Positions 1 to 10,761 of a stretch of 64,000 nt of DNA are shown here, piece after piece. This stretch comes from Bolinopsis microptera (lineage: Eukaryota; Ctenophora; Tentaculata; Lobata; Bolinopsidae). Position 1 is the stretch's first letter. Every line of letters begins with the position of its first letter. Below the pieces are notes generated by a model that did no database searches, had not been told where the DNA came from, and saw nothing but the letters and a program-made list of their open reading frames with translations. The stretch spans positions 16,749,962 to 16,813,961 of the forward strand of contig NC_087074.1 of the NCBI RefSeq assembly GCF_026151205.1. Direction: 5' to 3'. The position numbers and the translations under genes were made by a program.

Positions 1-335
1 TTTATGAAAACGGCATCCTTTTGTTCAAAGACCCGAGGTGCCGATACTCAGAATTGTGCAGTTATTTATAGTACTTACATATCGTAATGAATTGTAGTGT
101 TGCTCGTAAGTTACATGTCTGCTGGCAATCCTTTTTTAATTGTAGGTCAGTGGTTTGTTATCCTTCTCGTCAAATCTTATCATTACGTATAATTATTGCG
201 TGTTTTACTTACGACACTCAACCCTTCGACACCTTCGTCAGTAACGTAGGGCTATTCCACTAAAAATACCGCATCCTAAATGATAACGTTACGTAAAAAT
301 CCACAAGCTAAAACATAATTATATGTTCTCGTCAG
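1..335. other. Intron or 5' flank of the glutaminase gene
   Basis: AT-rich sequence with no coding signal that I can see. It ends in an acceptor-like TTCTCGTCAG at 326-335, so it is most likely an intron whose upstream exon lies outside the window. Confidence 0.5.
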
Positions 336-2213
336 GTTAAAAGGGTTCGTGAGTGCTCTCTCAGTCTCCCCAGACAACAGAATCAACGGCCAACACCACA
401 GTCTGGTCTCCAAAAACCTCCGTAGTACAGTACCTCCAGAGGAGTTTACTCAACTTATCAACGGGTACGCAGTAGTTAAACAAGTGCTGAGGGGTGACCT
501 GGTAGTCCAGGATTGGGCCTCATTCAAGGAGGACCTGATATCAGCGTACGAGTCTCTGAGTGACGATAATTCGGGCCAGATAACAACTTATATCCCGGGT
601 CTGTCCAGCTATGACATAGACAAGTGGTCTGTCTCCTTCTGTTCCATAGATGGTCAGGTTCTGGCTCTGGGGGACTACAAGGACCCCTTTACTCTCCAGT
701 CTGTCACTAAACCTATTCTTTACGGTATAACATGCGATGAAGTCGGCTCTGATACTGTGCATAAGTATGTGGGGAAGGAACCGAGTGGGTTCGGGTTCAA
801 TAAGATTAAACTCGGATACGAAGAAATCCCTCACAATCCTCTCATCAACATAGGAGCGATCACGGTATCCAGTCTGGTCCGTCCTGACGACCCCATATCA
901 GAGAGGTTCGAATCTTGCTATGCAAAGTACAAGCAGCTTGCTTCCGGCATCAACCCCAACGGTATTTCCTTCAACAACGTAGTGTATCTATCAGAGAAAC
1001 AAAACGGACACAGAAACTACGCGATAGGTCATTATCTGCTGAACAAGGGATGTATTAACGCCTCCTCCACTGGTCGACTGATGGAGGTACTGGAGCTGTA
1101 CTTCCAGCTGTGCTCTATCGAGGTGGATACTAGGTCCGTGTGTACGATGGGGGCTACACTGGCTAATGGGGGACGGAATGTGTTTACTGGTTTGTTTAAT
1201 TTTATTCTAATTTATTAATAGTTTAATGTTATAGTTTATGCTACTGCTTGTTTATGGTTATGTTTGAGTTGTTTATTGTTGCATTTTATCAAGGGAGCTC
1301 ATTATTAGATTTTCTCCTGCTAATCCCGTGGGGTTTTTACTAAACCGGATCTTTCGAGACAGTTGGCCAATATATTTAGCATATTATATACGGTGCTAGT
1401 TAATTCAATCTTACGATTAAATTACATATTCTTAATTCTTATTCATGTTTTACTAGGCTTTGGGCGAGCGCCGGGCTTTGGCTCTTAATTGGCGCTTGCT
1501 GGTGGTTCGCGAATAAGATATATCATATGAATCATTTATTTAAATATTTTATGTTTGTAAAAAATATCTGACAATTTCCAACGTACTCGTCTGTTTCAGG
1601 AAAACAGGTGTTGACTACATCAACAGTACAGAACACGTTATCTCTCATGTACTCTTGTGGAATGTATGACTATTCTGGGGAGTGGTCCTTCGAGTTTGGG
1701 CTGCCTGCTAAATCAGGCGTTTCTGGTTCGTTATTATTGCACTCTAGCTCTATCTACCTTCTTTTAGTTATGTTCGTTGTTCAGTAATCAATCTAGCTTG
1801 ATATTTTCTCAACAGTGCAGTAGGAACGTGGTTCATATGTTATTATTTAAATTGAACTCACCTCTCCCCTTGCAGGTGTTATAATGGCGGTGCTACCCAA
1901 CCTTGGTAGCATAGCAATGTGGTCTCCACCTCTCGACAACTACGGTAACAGTGTGCGCGGACTTGGCTTTACACGCAACCTCCTCAACCGCTTCAAGACC
2001 TATTCAAAACCAGACACTGACAGCCAGTCTGTGTTCCATCCGTTCAGTTCAAAACGAGCTACTTTTACCAAACACCACAGCTTGGTTACCTCAGTGGGAG
2101 CTAATAGGAAGCTACATACGGCAGTTCCTCCGAGAAGGGATATGCACACTATGGCTAGGCTGGCAGTGGCCGGAGGAAGGCTGGTTGGCTCTGTCGCCAG
2201 GCGGGTTAGGTAA
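336..2213 (+). CDS. GLS: Glutaminase, 3' part of gene (three exons)
   Basis: Animal-type glutaminase, which hydrolyses glutamine to glutamate and ammonia, usually in mitochondria. I join exons 336-1189, 1600-1725 and 1876-2213. All junctions are GT/AG and both introns split a glycine codon in matching phase. The beta-lactamase-like core is complete over the covered part: QSVTKP with the catalytic Ser and Lys, [56 protein letters not shown] and MWSPPLD. These match the known active-site segments of the family (seen plus family knowledge). The 5' end, including any mitochondrial leader, is outside the window. After the core the frame runs only about 75 residues into a basic tail and stops at 2211. 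The ankyrin repeats of vertebrate kidney-type glutaminase are absent, either truly or because another 3' exon is spliced in. Confidence in family is high, in the 3' end moderate. Confidence 0.93.
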
Positions 2214-3486
2214 AGAGAAGGTAGAACTGGGCCATGATCTGTTGTAAACACTGGGAGTATGGAACTCATGGAAGAGGGGCATGTTCATCATGTTATACTT
2301 ATAGAACTTACCAGACCTTTATATTAATACGGGCTATTTGTGGGTTTAAATACTGTGTAATATACTGTAATGTTGATGCATGATGCTATTTATAGATCTG
2401 CTGTTTTAGCTAATGGGTATTTGAGGCCCTTACAGGAGCTCTATCAAAATGGTTTTAATGATGTTTTACAGTTTGACTTTAGCTGAGACGATCCTATAAT
2501 TGGTATAGGATTGAACAAACTTACTGTTGAACGATTCCATTATTTGGTCGAATTTTTTTAGGCCACCGTGACCGTGGTCCAATTATGGTTGCATTTTTGT
2601 CACAATAAGAATTGAGCACATATTTCAAGTCAGGATACCCATAATTTATAATCGATATTATTTATATTATTCTACTTTAAATAATATTATTTATAATGAG
2701 TTATTTCATGAACTCATTTTATCGAACATTGCTATCTAGCAAACATTCAATTGTAGAATGAACTTTAATCGTTCGTTCATAACCTTATGTTATGTTTACT
2801 GAGGTCGTGTAACGTTAGCCTTTGGTTAAATACTATAATAATCTTTATGACAAATCTCCTATTTATGTATGATATTTCTCATATAACTGTTTATACTCAC
2901 TCCCTTCATCATGTATTTAAAAACGATTTGCCTTGAATTTCTGATGTTTTCTATTATATTTCATTATGTTTAGTTATATAAATTATTTATTTATGGACGT
3001 TTTATCATGCATCGATAGAAAGTGCAAGTAGTACATTAAGTTCATCTCATGTGTAGTAAATTATTGATATAGTTTTAGATTTAATTTCGAATAATATTTG
3101 TTGAATAAAAAAGTTTTTTGAAATTTTTACTGCCAAAAGAGCAAATCGATAACAAATTGCAAGTTTTAAGATTTCATTTAAAGAAGTTTACTTTTGTACA
3201 CTTAAAGCGCTAATGTTATATTTTTAGTTGAATAATTAATATGGCTAAAGTTTGAAATTAAGTTCATGTTATTATAGATCTTATTACTTTCCTTTTATTG
3301 ATATCTATCGAACTCAAAAAATCTGCAACATGAAATTGAGCTGGATATTGAAATTAAATTCAAGAAAAATCATAATTCAACAGATTTTTCCAATCTAACA
3401 TTAGTTATGAAGATACAAATTCAGTAAGTTTAACAACACTAACTCCACCCAGAAACTGCAACATGACCCCATAACAACAACATATC
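2214..3486. other. Intergenic, AT-rich
   Basis: Contains the 3' UTR of glutaminase and the 5' flank of the next gene. No coding region, repeat array or RNA gene is visible. Short alternative-frame ORFs over the last glutaminase exon are shadows. Confidence 0.6.
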
Positions 3487-4806
3487 ATGAACACTAAACC
3501 ACGGAACATAATCCGGGAGCTAGAGGAGCGTAAATACCAGACAGTAGCAAACTACCCCTCCGGTAAAATAGTCCCCCACCTGCTTCCCACTAACTTCTCC
3601 ATCCTAGACAGATACGGACAGGATGTGTACTGTGGGGAGTTCTCCAAAGACGGCCGGCACTTCATGTGTGCGTGCAAGTCCGGTGAGATATCGGTATATA
3701 AAGTGGGCCACAAGTCCATGGACATCCTCAAGACATACGCTTGCCGGGACATCCAGTGGAGTATTATTGACTGTAAGTTGAGTCCTGACAGCAGGTTTAT
3801 AGCGTACAGTTCGTGGAGTGGAAATGTTCATCTTCTTCCCTTCCAGAGCAGTCCAAATAGCTCCAAGAAGAACACTGAGATGTACCTGAGTCTCTCTGAT
3901 CACCAGTCCTACTACTCAGCTTTCTGTGCGTTTGGTGTTTCTTTCTCTGCTGACAGCCGCGAGCTGATTGCCGGAACTAATGATGGGAGGGCGATTATAT
4001 ACGATCTTCAAACTGGAGTCAAGGCAGTTTCTATCGATAATGCTCATATAGCAGATTTAAGTGCCATTACTTTTTCTAATCAAACAAATCACATAATATA
4101 CTCCGCTGCAGATGATGGCATCCTGAAAATCTGGGATCGCAGAATTTTGAGTGAAAGTCATCCCGAGCCTATCTCTGTATTTGTAGGACACCGACATGGT
4201 ATAACATGGTTGGACTCTAAGGGGGATTTCAGGAACATAATAACAAACAGCAAGGACCAAACAATAAAGCTGTGGGACACAAGACGTCCTTCTAAGTTGA
4301 GCGACTTGAAACATGCTCAGAAAGTAGTGCGCACCAACTCCCAGTTGTGGGATTACCGTCAGGTGCGGCCCAGTCTGCGTATAGACCAGTATCACACTTA
4401 CGTGGACAAGAAACGGTCCCAGTTCGACCCCATAGATGTGGACGACAGTGTCCAAACCTACACAGGCCACACTGTCTCCTACACTCTTATCCGAGCTAGG
4501 TTCTCCCCTGCTTTCTCCACTTTACAGAAATACATATACTCCGGGAGCTCCACCGGCCAGCTGTTCATCTGGGATATATTGAGCGGGGATGTGGTTCACA
4601 AGAGCAAGCAGGGACCAGGGGAGTGCCACAATAGTATTGTGAGAGATGTGTCCTGGCACCCGTACGAGCCCATGATCATGACGTCATCTCTGGATCACAC
4701 TCTGGGATGCACTCAGTACAGGGACGTTAAGTTGGACTGTGACCGACGGGACTCACCCGGCCGGTATGAGGATGAGTACATGGATGAGGGGAATTACTGG
4801 CTGTGA
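3487..4806 (+). CDS. DCAF11: DCAF11-like WD40 repeat protein, intronless
   Basis: A 439-residue WD40 protein in one exon. It resembles DCAF11 (WDR23; the plant relative is LEC14B) along its whole length. DCAF11 is a substrate receptor of the CUL4-DDB1 ubiquitin ligase. Diagnostic stretches are YCGEFSKDGRHFMCAC (about residues 42-57), IAYSSWSGNVHLLPF, ANDGRAI-like TNDGRAIIYD, SNQTNHIIYSAADDGILKIWDRR, DSKGDFRNIITNSKDQTIKLWD (strongest block), YIYSGSSTGQLFIWDILSG and VRDVSWHPYEPMI. The WDRR and WDTRR sequences fit the WDxR DDB1-docking motifs. The ATG at 3487 is the first in frame. At 439 residues it is shorter than human DCAF11 (about 546), lacking the disordered N-terminus. No introns are seen, although neighbours have them, so a retrocopy is possible, but the frame is fully intact. 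Confidence 0.93.
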   Translation: MNTKPRNIIRELEERKYQTVANYPSGKIVPHLLPTNFSILDRYGQDVYCGEFSKDGRHFMCACKSGEISVYKVGHKSMDILKTYACRDIQWSIIDCKLSPDSRFIAYSSWSGNVHLLPFQSSPNSSKKNTEMYLSLSDHQSYYSAFCAFGVSFSADSRELIAGTNDGRAIIYDLQTGVKAVSIDNAHIADLSAITFSNQTNHIIYSAADDGILKIWDRRILSESHPEPISVFVGHRHGITWLDSKGDFRNIITNSKDQTIKLWDTRRPSKLSDLKHAQKVVRTNSQLWDYRQVRPSLRIDQYHTYVDKKRSQFDPIDVDDSVQTYTGHTVSYTLIRARFSPAFSTLQKYIYSGSSTGQLFIWDILSGDVVHKSKQGPGECHNSIVRDVSWHPYEPMIMTSSLDHTLGCTQYRDVKLDCDRRDSPGRYEDEYMDEGNYWL

Positions 4807-4839
4807 GAGAGTTGGTTTAAATTAAATCGTTTGGAAGGA

Positions 4840-4845
4840 AATAAA
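4840..4845 (+). terminator. Polyadenylation signal of the DCAF11-like gene
   Basis: AATAAA lies 34 bases after the stop codon, a plausible cleavage signal for the upstream gene. Confidence 0.5.
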
Positions 4846-5396
4846 GTACAGTGAAACTGATGTGGTGTGAGAAGAATGTCAAGTGCAGCTTCCTTGTGTG
4901 ACCCATGGTCTGTAGAGCGTCTTTTGTATACTATGGTGGTCTTATCAAAACCGATGAAGACAATGAAGTAGTGCGACCAAAGACAGATATCAGAAGAAAC
5001 ACGTCTATGTTGGTAGTAATTTATACACGTGTCCTGTGAAAAGGTAAATATCAATGATTTACGGTGACCCGGAATGAACACAATTGTTGAAATGATTAAA
5101 ACCAGGTTCTTAGTGACCCTTAAACTGATTTAGGTGGATTTATGTAATTTATTTAAATTACTGTAATTGATTTAAATCACATGGGCAGAAGCTCTAGCTG
5201 TATACTACAAGTCCTTTTTAATTTGTTGTGTATTTTATCTCTGGAGAGATGAGATTGTTATTATAATTATATACACAGGTGGGTAACTAGAAGCTTGACG
5301 AGTAAAATTTCTTTCTGTTAATAATTCACTTTTTAAATTCCAACTTTGTTTTTCAAAAAATGTAAAAAGTGTTATTCTCTCCATTCAATCGTCTTA

Positions 5397-5502
5397 GGGA
5401 TCTTTCACATATTACGCAAACAATAGCTTTGTGTAAACGTTGTTACGGAGGAGGGAAGTGGGAATGACCAAAATCTGGCTAACGTAATGTGTGAATGATC
5501 CC
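5397..5502. mobile_element. 106-bp MITE with TTA target duplication
   Basis: The ends are imperfect inverted repeats of about 20 bp (GGGATCTTTCACATATTACG and, at the right end read in reverse complement, GGGATCATTCACACATTACG). They are flanked on both sides by TTA (5394-5396 and 5503-5505). A 3-bp TTA duplication is the signature of PIF/Harbinger elements, so this is a likely non-autonomous member. Confidence 0.6.
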
Positions 5503-5827
5503 TTAGGGAAAATCTTTTAATCGGATCTATATACCGAATGGAACATCCCAAATGTCAAAGCTTTCATTAAATTTGAAGCTACGTATTGGACAAATATTTT
5601 ATTAGACGCAGTTCAGTGTATTTTATTTCTTTAGTACATATTATAAGTTACATTAAAAACTTATCAAATAACTCTTAAGGGTTATTATTTATCCTGAATG
5701 GTGTTAAATTTCATTATATTCTCTTTTTGAGTTACTCTATTTAAACTTTACTTTTGATGATGTTGTTTTATTGTACAAACTTTTGCTGACTGCTTCACAT
5801 TTAATTTTAAATGGCACATAACAAAAC

Positions 5828-6100
5828 ATGAACAGTTGTCTACTGTGGTAACGACTCCTGTCCGACAGCGACTCCTGTCCGACAGCAATATTTTTTGTGT
5901 TTGAAGTGATATCTCAATTTTGGCACATACAAATTTACCCAAACTTGCACAGATTATTCGTCTTATAGCTATCATACTTTATGGAAAGTTTCAAGAAAAT
6001 CGTATGGTAGGATCCGACATGAACTATTGTCCGAAAAACCGAATTTCGGAGTCGGACAGGAGTCGCCCGATCGTCTACTGTACCTGTCAAACTTGCACTC
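5828..6100. repeat. Short inverted-repeat element (CGACTCCTGTCCGAC arms)
   Basis: GTCTACTGTGG...CGACTCCTGTCCGAC near 5837-5883 reappears in reverse complement near 6050-6085 next to GTCTACTGTACC. The left arm has the CGACTCCTGTCCGACAG unit twice in tandem. This looks like a small non-autonomous DNA element. I could not define a target duplication. Confidence 0.4.
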
Positions 6101-6320
6101 CAATGATAATGTTCCTGTTCCTTCCTAAGTAAAGTTTTATCAAAAGCAAATTAACAAGCTATAATCTGCTTAACATTTTCCATCTAGAGCAGTAAGGACT
6201 GTATTCTCGAGCAATGAGTTAATAAAAGATACAGCTTATAAGAAGGGTACTTGATTTCAATTATTATTTAGAAAACATAACTTTAGAATCCAACTGCATT
6301 TAACCCTCGTTCAGGTGGGA

Positions 6321-9300
6321 ATGTCATCTCTGAAAGACTTCCTGTTCAAGGATTACCCTCCTGGAGTGACGGCCATGTTTTGCACCACCGCATTTGCTGT
6401 GTATCTGCTCATTAACGCTGTGTATTACGAGTTCTCATCCGCGCCTGATCACAGCATGCCATCAGATTATAACAGGTTTGTTGGTGGTTTAACTTCACAA
6501 TTTAAGCTCGAGTATGGTATCAGAAATATTTATTTTTTATTTTGACCTATATTGACCGATAAATGATGAAAATGATGTCCATTTTGCCCATTTATTCCTC
6601 AAATATTGGTCAAGTGAGCATCGATGAGGTTGGACCCCATCTTTTGAGTTTATCCCCATAATTTAAGATTTGGGATATTGCCAATTTTGGGCTACAGCTG
6701 GGATCTGTGAAGAATCCACCGGAAATCTTAACAAAATTAGCACACATTTTAAGGTGATACTCTTGAAAACTTAGCGTAGTGGAGCGAAACACTTTTATGA
6801 TATATTCCCCACCGCCTTTACCTTCAACAGCCATTAGTATATGCAGAAACGTCCCTAATGTTCGTATGTGACATGGATAATAACTTAGAGAATTCGCGAT
6901 AATATACACAGTACAAGTCACATGACGTGGTCTGAGAATAGACTTGTCCGCGCGCACGTACGTTCCTCTCGAAAACATTTAGAAATCACTGAACTAAGGC
7001 ATGACTGGATGTGTTATACTTTCGTTGTACTGATAACTTTAACCACCGTAATTGTCCCTTATTACTTCATCACCACGTATAGGGCATAGGCATTAGTTAA
7101 TGAGGTTAAGTAGCAGTGCCATGTGCCTTCCCACCACAAAGGAAGTTTACTATCTCAATTCTCATTAAGGCCTACCGAGTGGTACTGCACTGGACTGGTA
7201 CCAGGTATAGTGGGTACCGAGTGGTACACTGGACTGGTACCAGGTATAGTGGGTACCGAGTGGTACACTGGACTGGTACCGGTAGTGCAGGATACCGAGT
7301 GGTACACTGGTACCAGGTATAGTGGGTACCGAGTGGTACACTGGACTGGTACCGGTAGTGCAGGATACCGAGTGGTACACTGGTACCAGGTATAGTGGGT
7401 ACCGAGTGGTACACTGGACTGGTACCAGGTATAGTGGGTACCGAGTGGTACACTGGACTGGTACCGGTAGTGCAGGGTACCGAGTGGTACACTGGTACCA
7501 GGTATAGTGGGTACCGAGTGGTACACTGGACTGGTACCAGGTATAGTGGGTACCGAGTGGTACACTGGTACCAGGTATAGTGGGTACTGAGTGGTACACT
7601 GGAGTGGTACCAGGTATTGTGGGTACCGAGTGGTACACTGGACTGGTACCGGTAGTGCAGGGTACCGAGTGGTACACTGGACTGGTACCAGGCATAGTGG
7701 GTACCGAGTGGTACACTGGACTGGTACCGGTAGTGCAGGGTACCGAGTGGTACACTGGTACCAGGTATAGTGGGTACCGAGTGGTACACTGGAGTGGTAC
7801 CAGGTATAGTGGGTACCGAGTGGTACACTGGTACCAGGTATAGTGGGTACTGAGTGGTACACTGGAGTGGTACCAGGTATTGTGGGTACCGAGTGGTACA
7901 CTGGAGTGGTACCAGGTATAGTGGGTACCGAGTGGTACACTTGACTGGTACCAGGTATAGTGGGTACCGAGTGGTACACTGGACTGGTACCGGTAGTGCA
8001 GGGTACCGAGTGGTACACTGGACTGGTACCAGGTATAGTGGGTACCGAGTGGTACACTGGACTGGTACCGGTAGTGCAGGGTACCGAGTGGTACACTGGT
8101 ACCAGGTATAGTGGGTACCGAGTGGTACACTTGACTGGTACCAGGTATAGTGGGTACCGAGTGGTACACTGGACTGGTACCGGTAGTGCAGGGTACCGAG
8201 TGGTACACTTGACTGGTACCAGGTATAGTGGGTACCGAGTGGTACACTGGAGTGGTACCAGGTATAGTGGGTACCGAGTGGTAAACTGGAGTGGTACCAG
8301 GTATAGTGGGTACCGAGTGGTACACTGGACTGGTACCGGTAGTGCAGGATACCGAGTGGTACACTGGTACCAGGTATAGTGGGTACCGAGTGGTACACTG
8401 GACTGGTACCAGGTATAGTGGGTACCGAGTGGTACACTGGTACCAGGTATAGTGGGTACCGAGTGGTACACTGGTACCAGGTATAGTGGGTACCGAGTGG
8501 TACACTGGACTGGTACCGGTAGTGCAGGGTACCGAGTGGTACACTGGTACCAGGTATTGTGGGTACCGAGTGGTACACTGGACTGGTACCAGGTATAGTG
8601 GGTACCGAGTGGTACACTGGACTGGTACCGGTAGTGCAGGGTACCGAGTGGTACACTGGTACCAGGTATAGTGGGTACCGACTCTATCCAGTTTATGGTG
8701 GCCGTTGTATTGCGAACTACTCCTTAATCGGCCGAGGCATTCTAGAAAACTGATCCGCGCTGAAACTTCCCTCGGATGTTTAATAGTTAAAGCTTATCTA
8801 GAGATGATTTCAACAATTATTTTGAATCCTTTAATCTCACCTCCTCCCCAGGCTACTACACAACCTGTCAGCTTACAGTCTGTGTGAAGAGAGATTCGAC
8901 AGCCCAAATCTTACCAACTACAGTACAGTGTCCCTCCTGACTAAAATTCACGGTTCCACTGCATTAGTCTACGAACGCTCCGTACACAATGTCCTTATCG
9001 ACAATTCCGCTTCCGAGCGTTACTACATTACCACTGACTTAACTTGGGAGAATTTATCCTGTGAGAAGGGGAACTGTAAGGTGGAGAAATGTGTCACCAT
9101 CTCCGCTCCCCCCGGACTGTTCCCCACGTATAAGCTGCCGAAAGAGAAGCAATGTTTCCCTGCAGTATCAGCTGATATTTATGATGTGTACACCTTATCT
9201 CTATGCAACAAAACTGAAGAAAGCGAGATGAAGTTCGAGTTTAAAAGGCGGAACGAGTATGCTAAATCGCTAACTCCCCACATGAAACGAGAGATGCAGT

Positions 9301-9407
9301 CCAGATTAGTTGAGATTGCTTTGTCTCTGCTGGCGTTCAATGTGGTTATTATTGGGTTCAGTCTGCTTTATAGGTATAGGAAGATCCAAAGCGGTGATGT
9401 TTATTGA
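6321..9407 (+). CDS. TMEM248: TMEM248/TMEM219-family membrane protein (two exons)
   Basis: Exons 6321-6475 and 8852-9407 join in frame (AG|G makes an Arg codon) into 236 residues. The N-terminus has a short cytoplasmic segment, then a hydrophobic helix (about residues 14-35, GVTAMFCTTAFAVYLLINAV). The lumenal part contains DYNRLLHNLSAYSLC, which parallels the WNTFLLRFNDLDLC region of TMEM248, and the cysteine-rich block GNCKVEKCVTISAPPGLFP, which parallels its HCEQVVFTACMTLTASPGVFP-like block. N-glycosylation sites (NLS, NLT, NYS, NKT) fit a lumenal domain. A second helix (about 203-223) lies near the C-terminus, followed by YRYRKIQ. An acceptor-like TTCAG just before 6315 suggests a 5' UTR exon upstream. 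The family's function is poorly known. The 2,376-bp intron holds a 1.5-kb minisatellite. Confidence 0.8.
7174..8680. repeat. 34/39-bp minisatellite in the TMEM248 intron
   Basis: Tandem array of about 40 units built from ACCGAGTGGTACACTGG plus variants. Most units are 39 bp, in a GGTACCAGGTATAGTGGGT or GGTACCGGTAGTGCAGGGT form; a shorter 34-bp form lacks one ACTGG. The variants are intermixed, which implies unequal exchange. Every unit carries the palindrome GGTACC. All reading frames are open over long stretches on both strands, but these are repeat artefacts. Confidence 0.95.
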
Positions 9408-10761
9408 ACTATTGAACTAGGGGGTTTTATTGTATTATTTGAAAATGTTACAATTTGTAAAAAGGGTTTTTTTGCAGAGGCCAAAAACTATAGTGGGGAA
9501 TGTGTACACTGTCTATTTTCTTTTATGCTTTTTAACTTTTAACTGTAGAAGTTCGGCAGAGGTGCAACTCTATTTTCTGACAGCTTCTTTTCAGGATATA
9601 TATTTGATTTGTGAAATTTTCAACCTGCGTGGGCACCGACCGCACATTTTTTTTCGTGACTGTTATTGGGATACAATCCTACCATATTTTAATTTTGTTG
9701 TTCAACATTCAGGGTATTTATGAATTGATTCACCACTTCGAGTTATTTTAAAATAGATTCCAGACTAATGTAATAAGTGTTTAAAGATTCAACTTATACA
9801 GTGTTATAGCAGTGCTACCATTTTAATTATCCATTCAAAACTTGACAAAGTCCTCGTAACCACGCGGATACCCATGATGAATACTCTATTTGGTACCTTA
9901 AGTTACATTATTATACAGTATACACCACCAAACATTGATGATTGCTACAAGCATTCCATTGTGTAACAAAGTGACCACGTACCTTAAACTGTGAGCTAAT
10001 GGATGGTGCACATATTGCGTAAGCCTGATTTAGGCCATTTTAGATCCGCTCTCCCCTCAGTAATCAGTAATAACCTATAGCTCTATAGATAAATGATATC
10101 GTGTGTAACCAGTACATTGGGTGAGCATTTCCAAACCCCTACCCCATACGCTGGCTCACGCGGTATGTAAACCATTTCTTTCGCTCTAATTTTAAGTTGA
10201 CCCGAGAACCTTACCAGACAGACGCTTAAAATTAAATGTGGTAATACCGGACAGGATGTGAATAAAGCAAATTTCCGCAAACAAAATATCATTGTTCACG
10301 CCCGGATTTCTCCTCTAATCCGGTAATTCTCTGTAGTATCCATTTCAGGTGTCTTCACTTGTTGCCCTAGCAACCCACGTGATGCTGCACGTGGTCATGT
10401 GACCCGATACTAGCTGCTGATTGGTGGACTGAACGAAATGGAGAGAGCTGATTGGTATGATTGCTGAAAGTGACACCACAGAGTAAGCTACCAGCTTTTA
10501 CATATTGAGTGGGACAGTAATTTCTAAATAGCGCACTCTACCATGGTTTATAAACCAGATCATAAAGATTTATATCATCTTCTCAATGTGATGGAGCTGG
10601 TGTGTTCAGTTTTGTGCAAAACTCCAACTTTCAGCATTGAAAAAAGCTTTTATAGTATCTATTTGCGAGTGTATTCCTGGCCTTATACTCATAAACTAAC
10701 TGCAGAACTGTGATCCACCTTCAGCCAGATTTACCTTCACCAATCTCCTCCGTAGTTACCC
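9408..10761. other. Intergenic: TMEM248 3' side and KS gene 5' flank
   Basis: No conserved ORF. At 10,411-10,456 GCTGATTGGT occurs twice (inverted CCAAT motif), and TTTATAAA lies near 10,546. Both are plausible but unproven promoter elements for the KS gene, which starts at 10,762. Confidence 0.4.

Noticed and set aside
4057-4470. 137-codon minus-strand ORF
   Set aside because: Shadow of the well-conserved DCAF11 coding strand.
7155-8656. Three overlapping minus-strand ORFs of 438-494 codons
   Set aside because: They are readings of the 34/39-bp minisatellite, which lacks stops in all frames. Overlap in all three frames and lack of any domain rule out real proteins.
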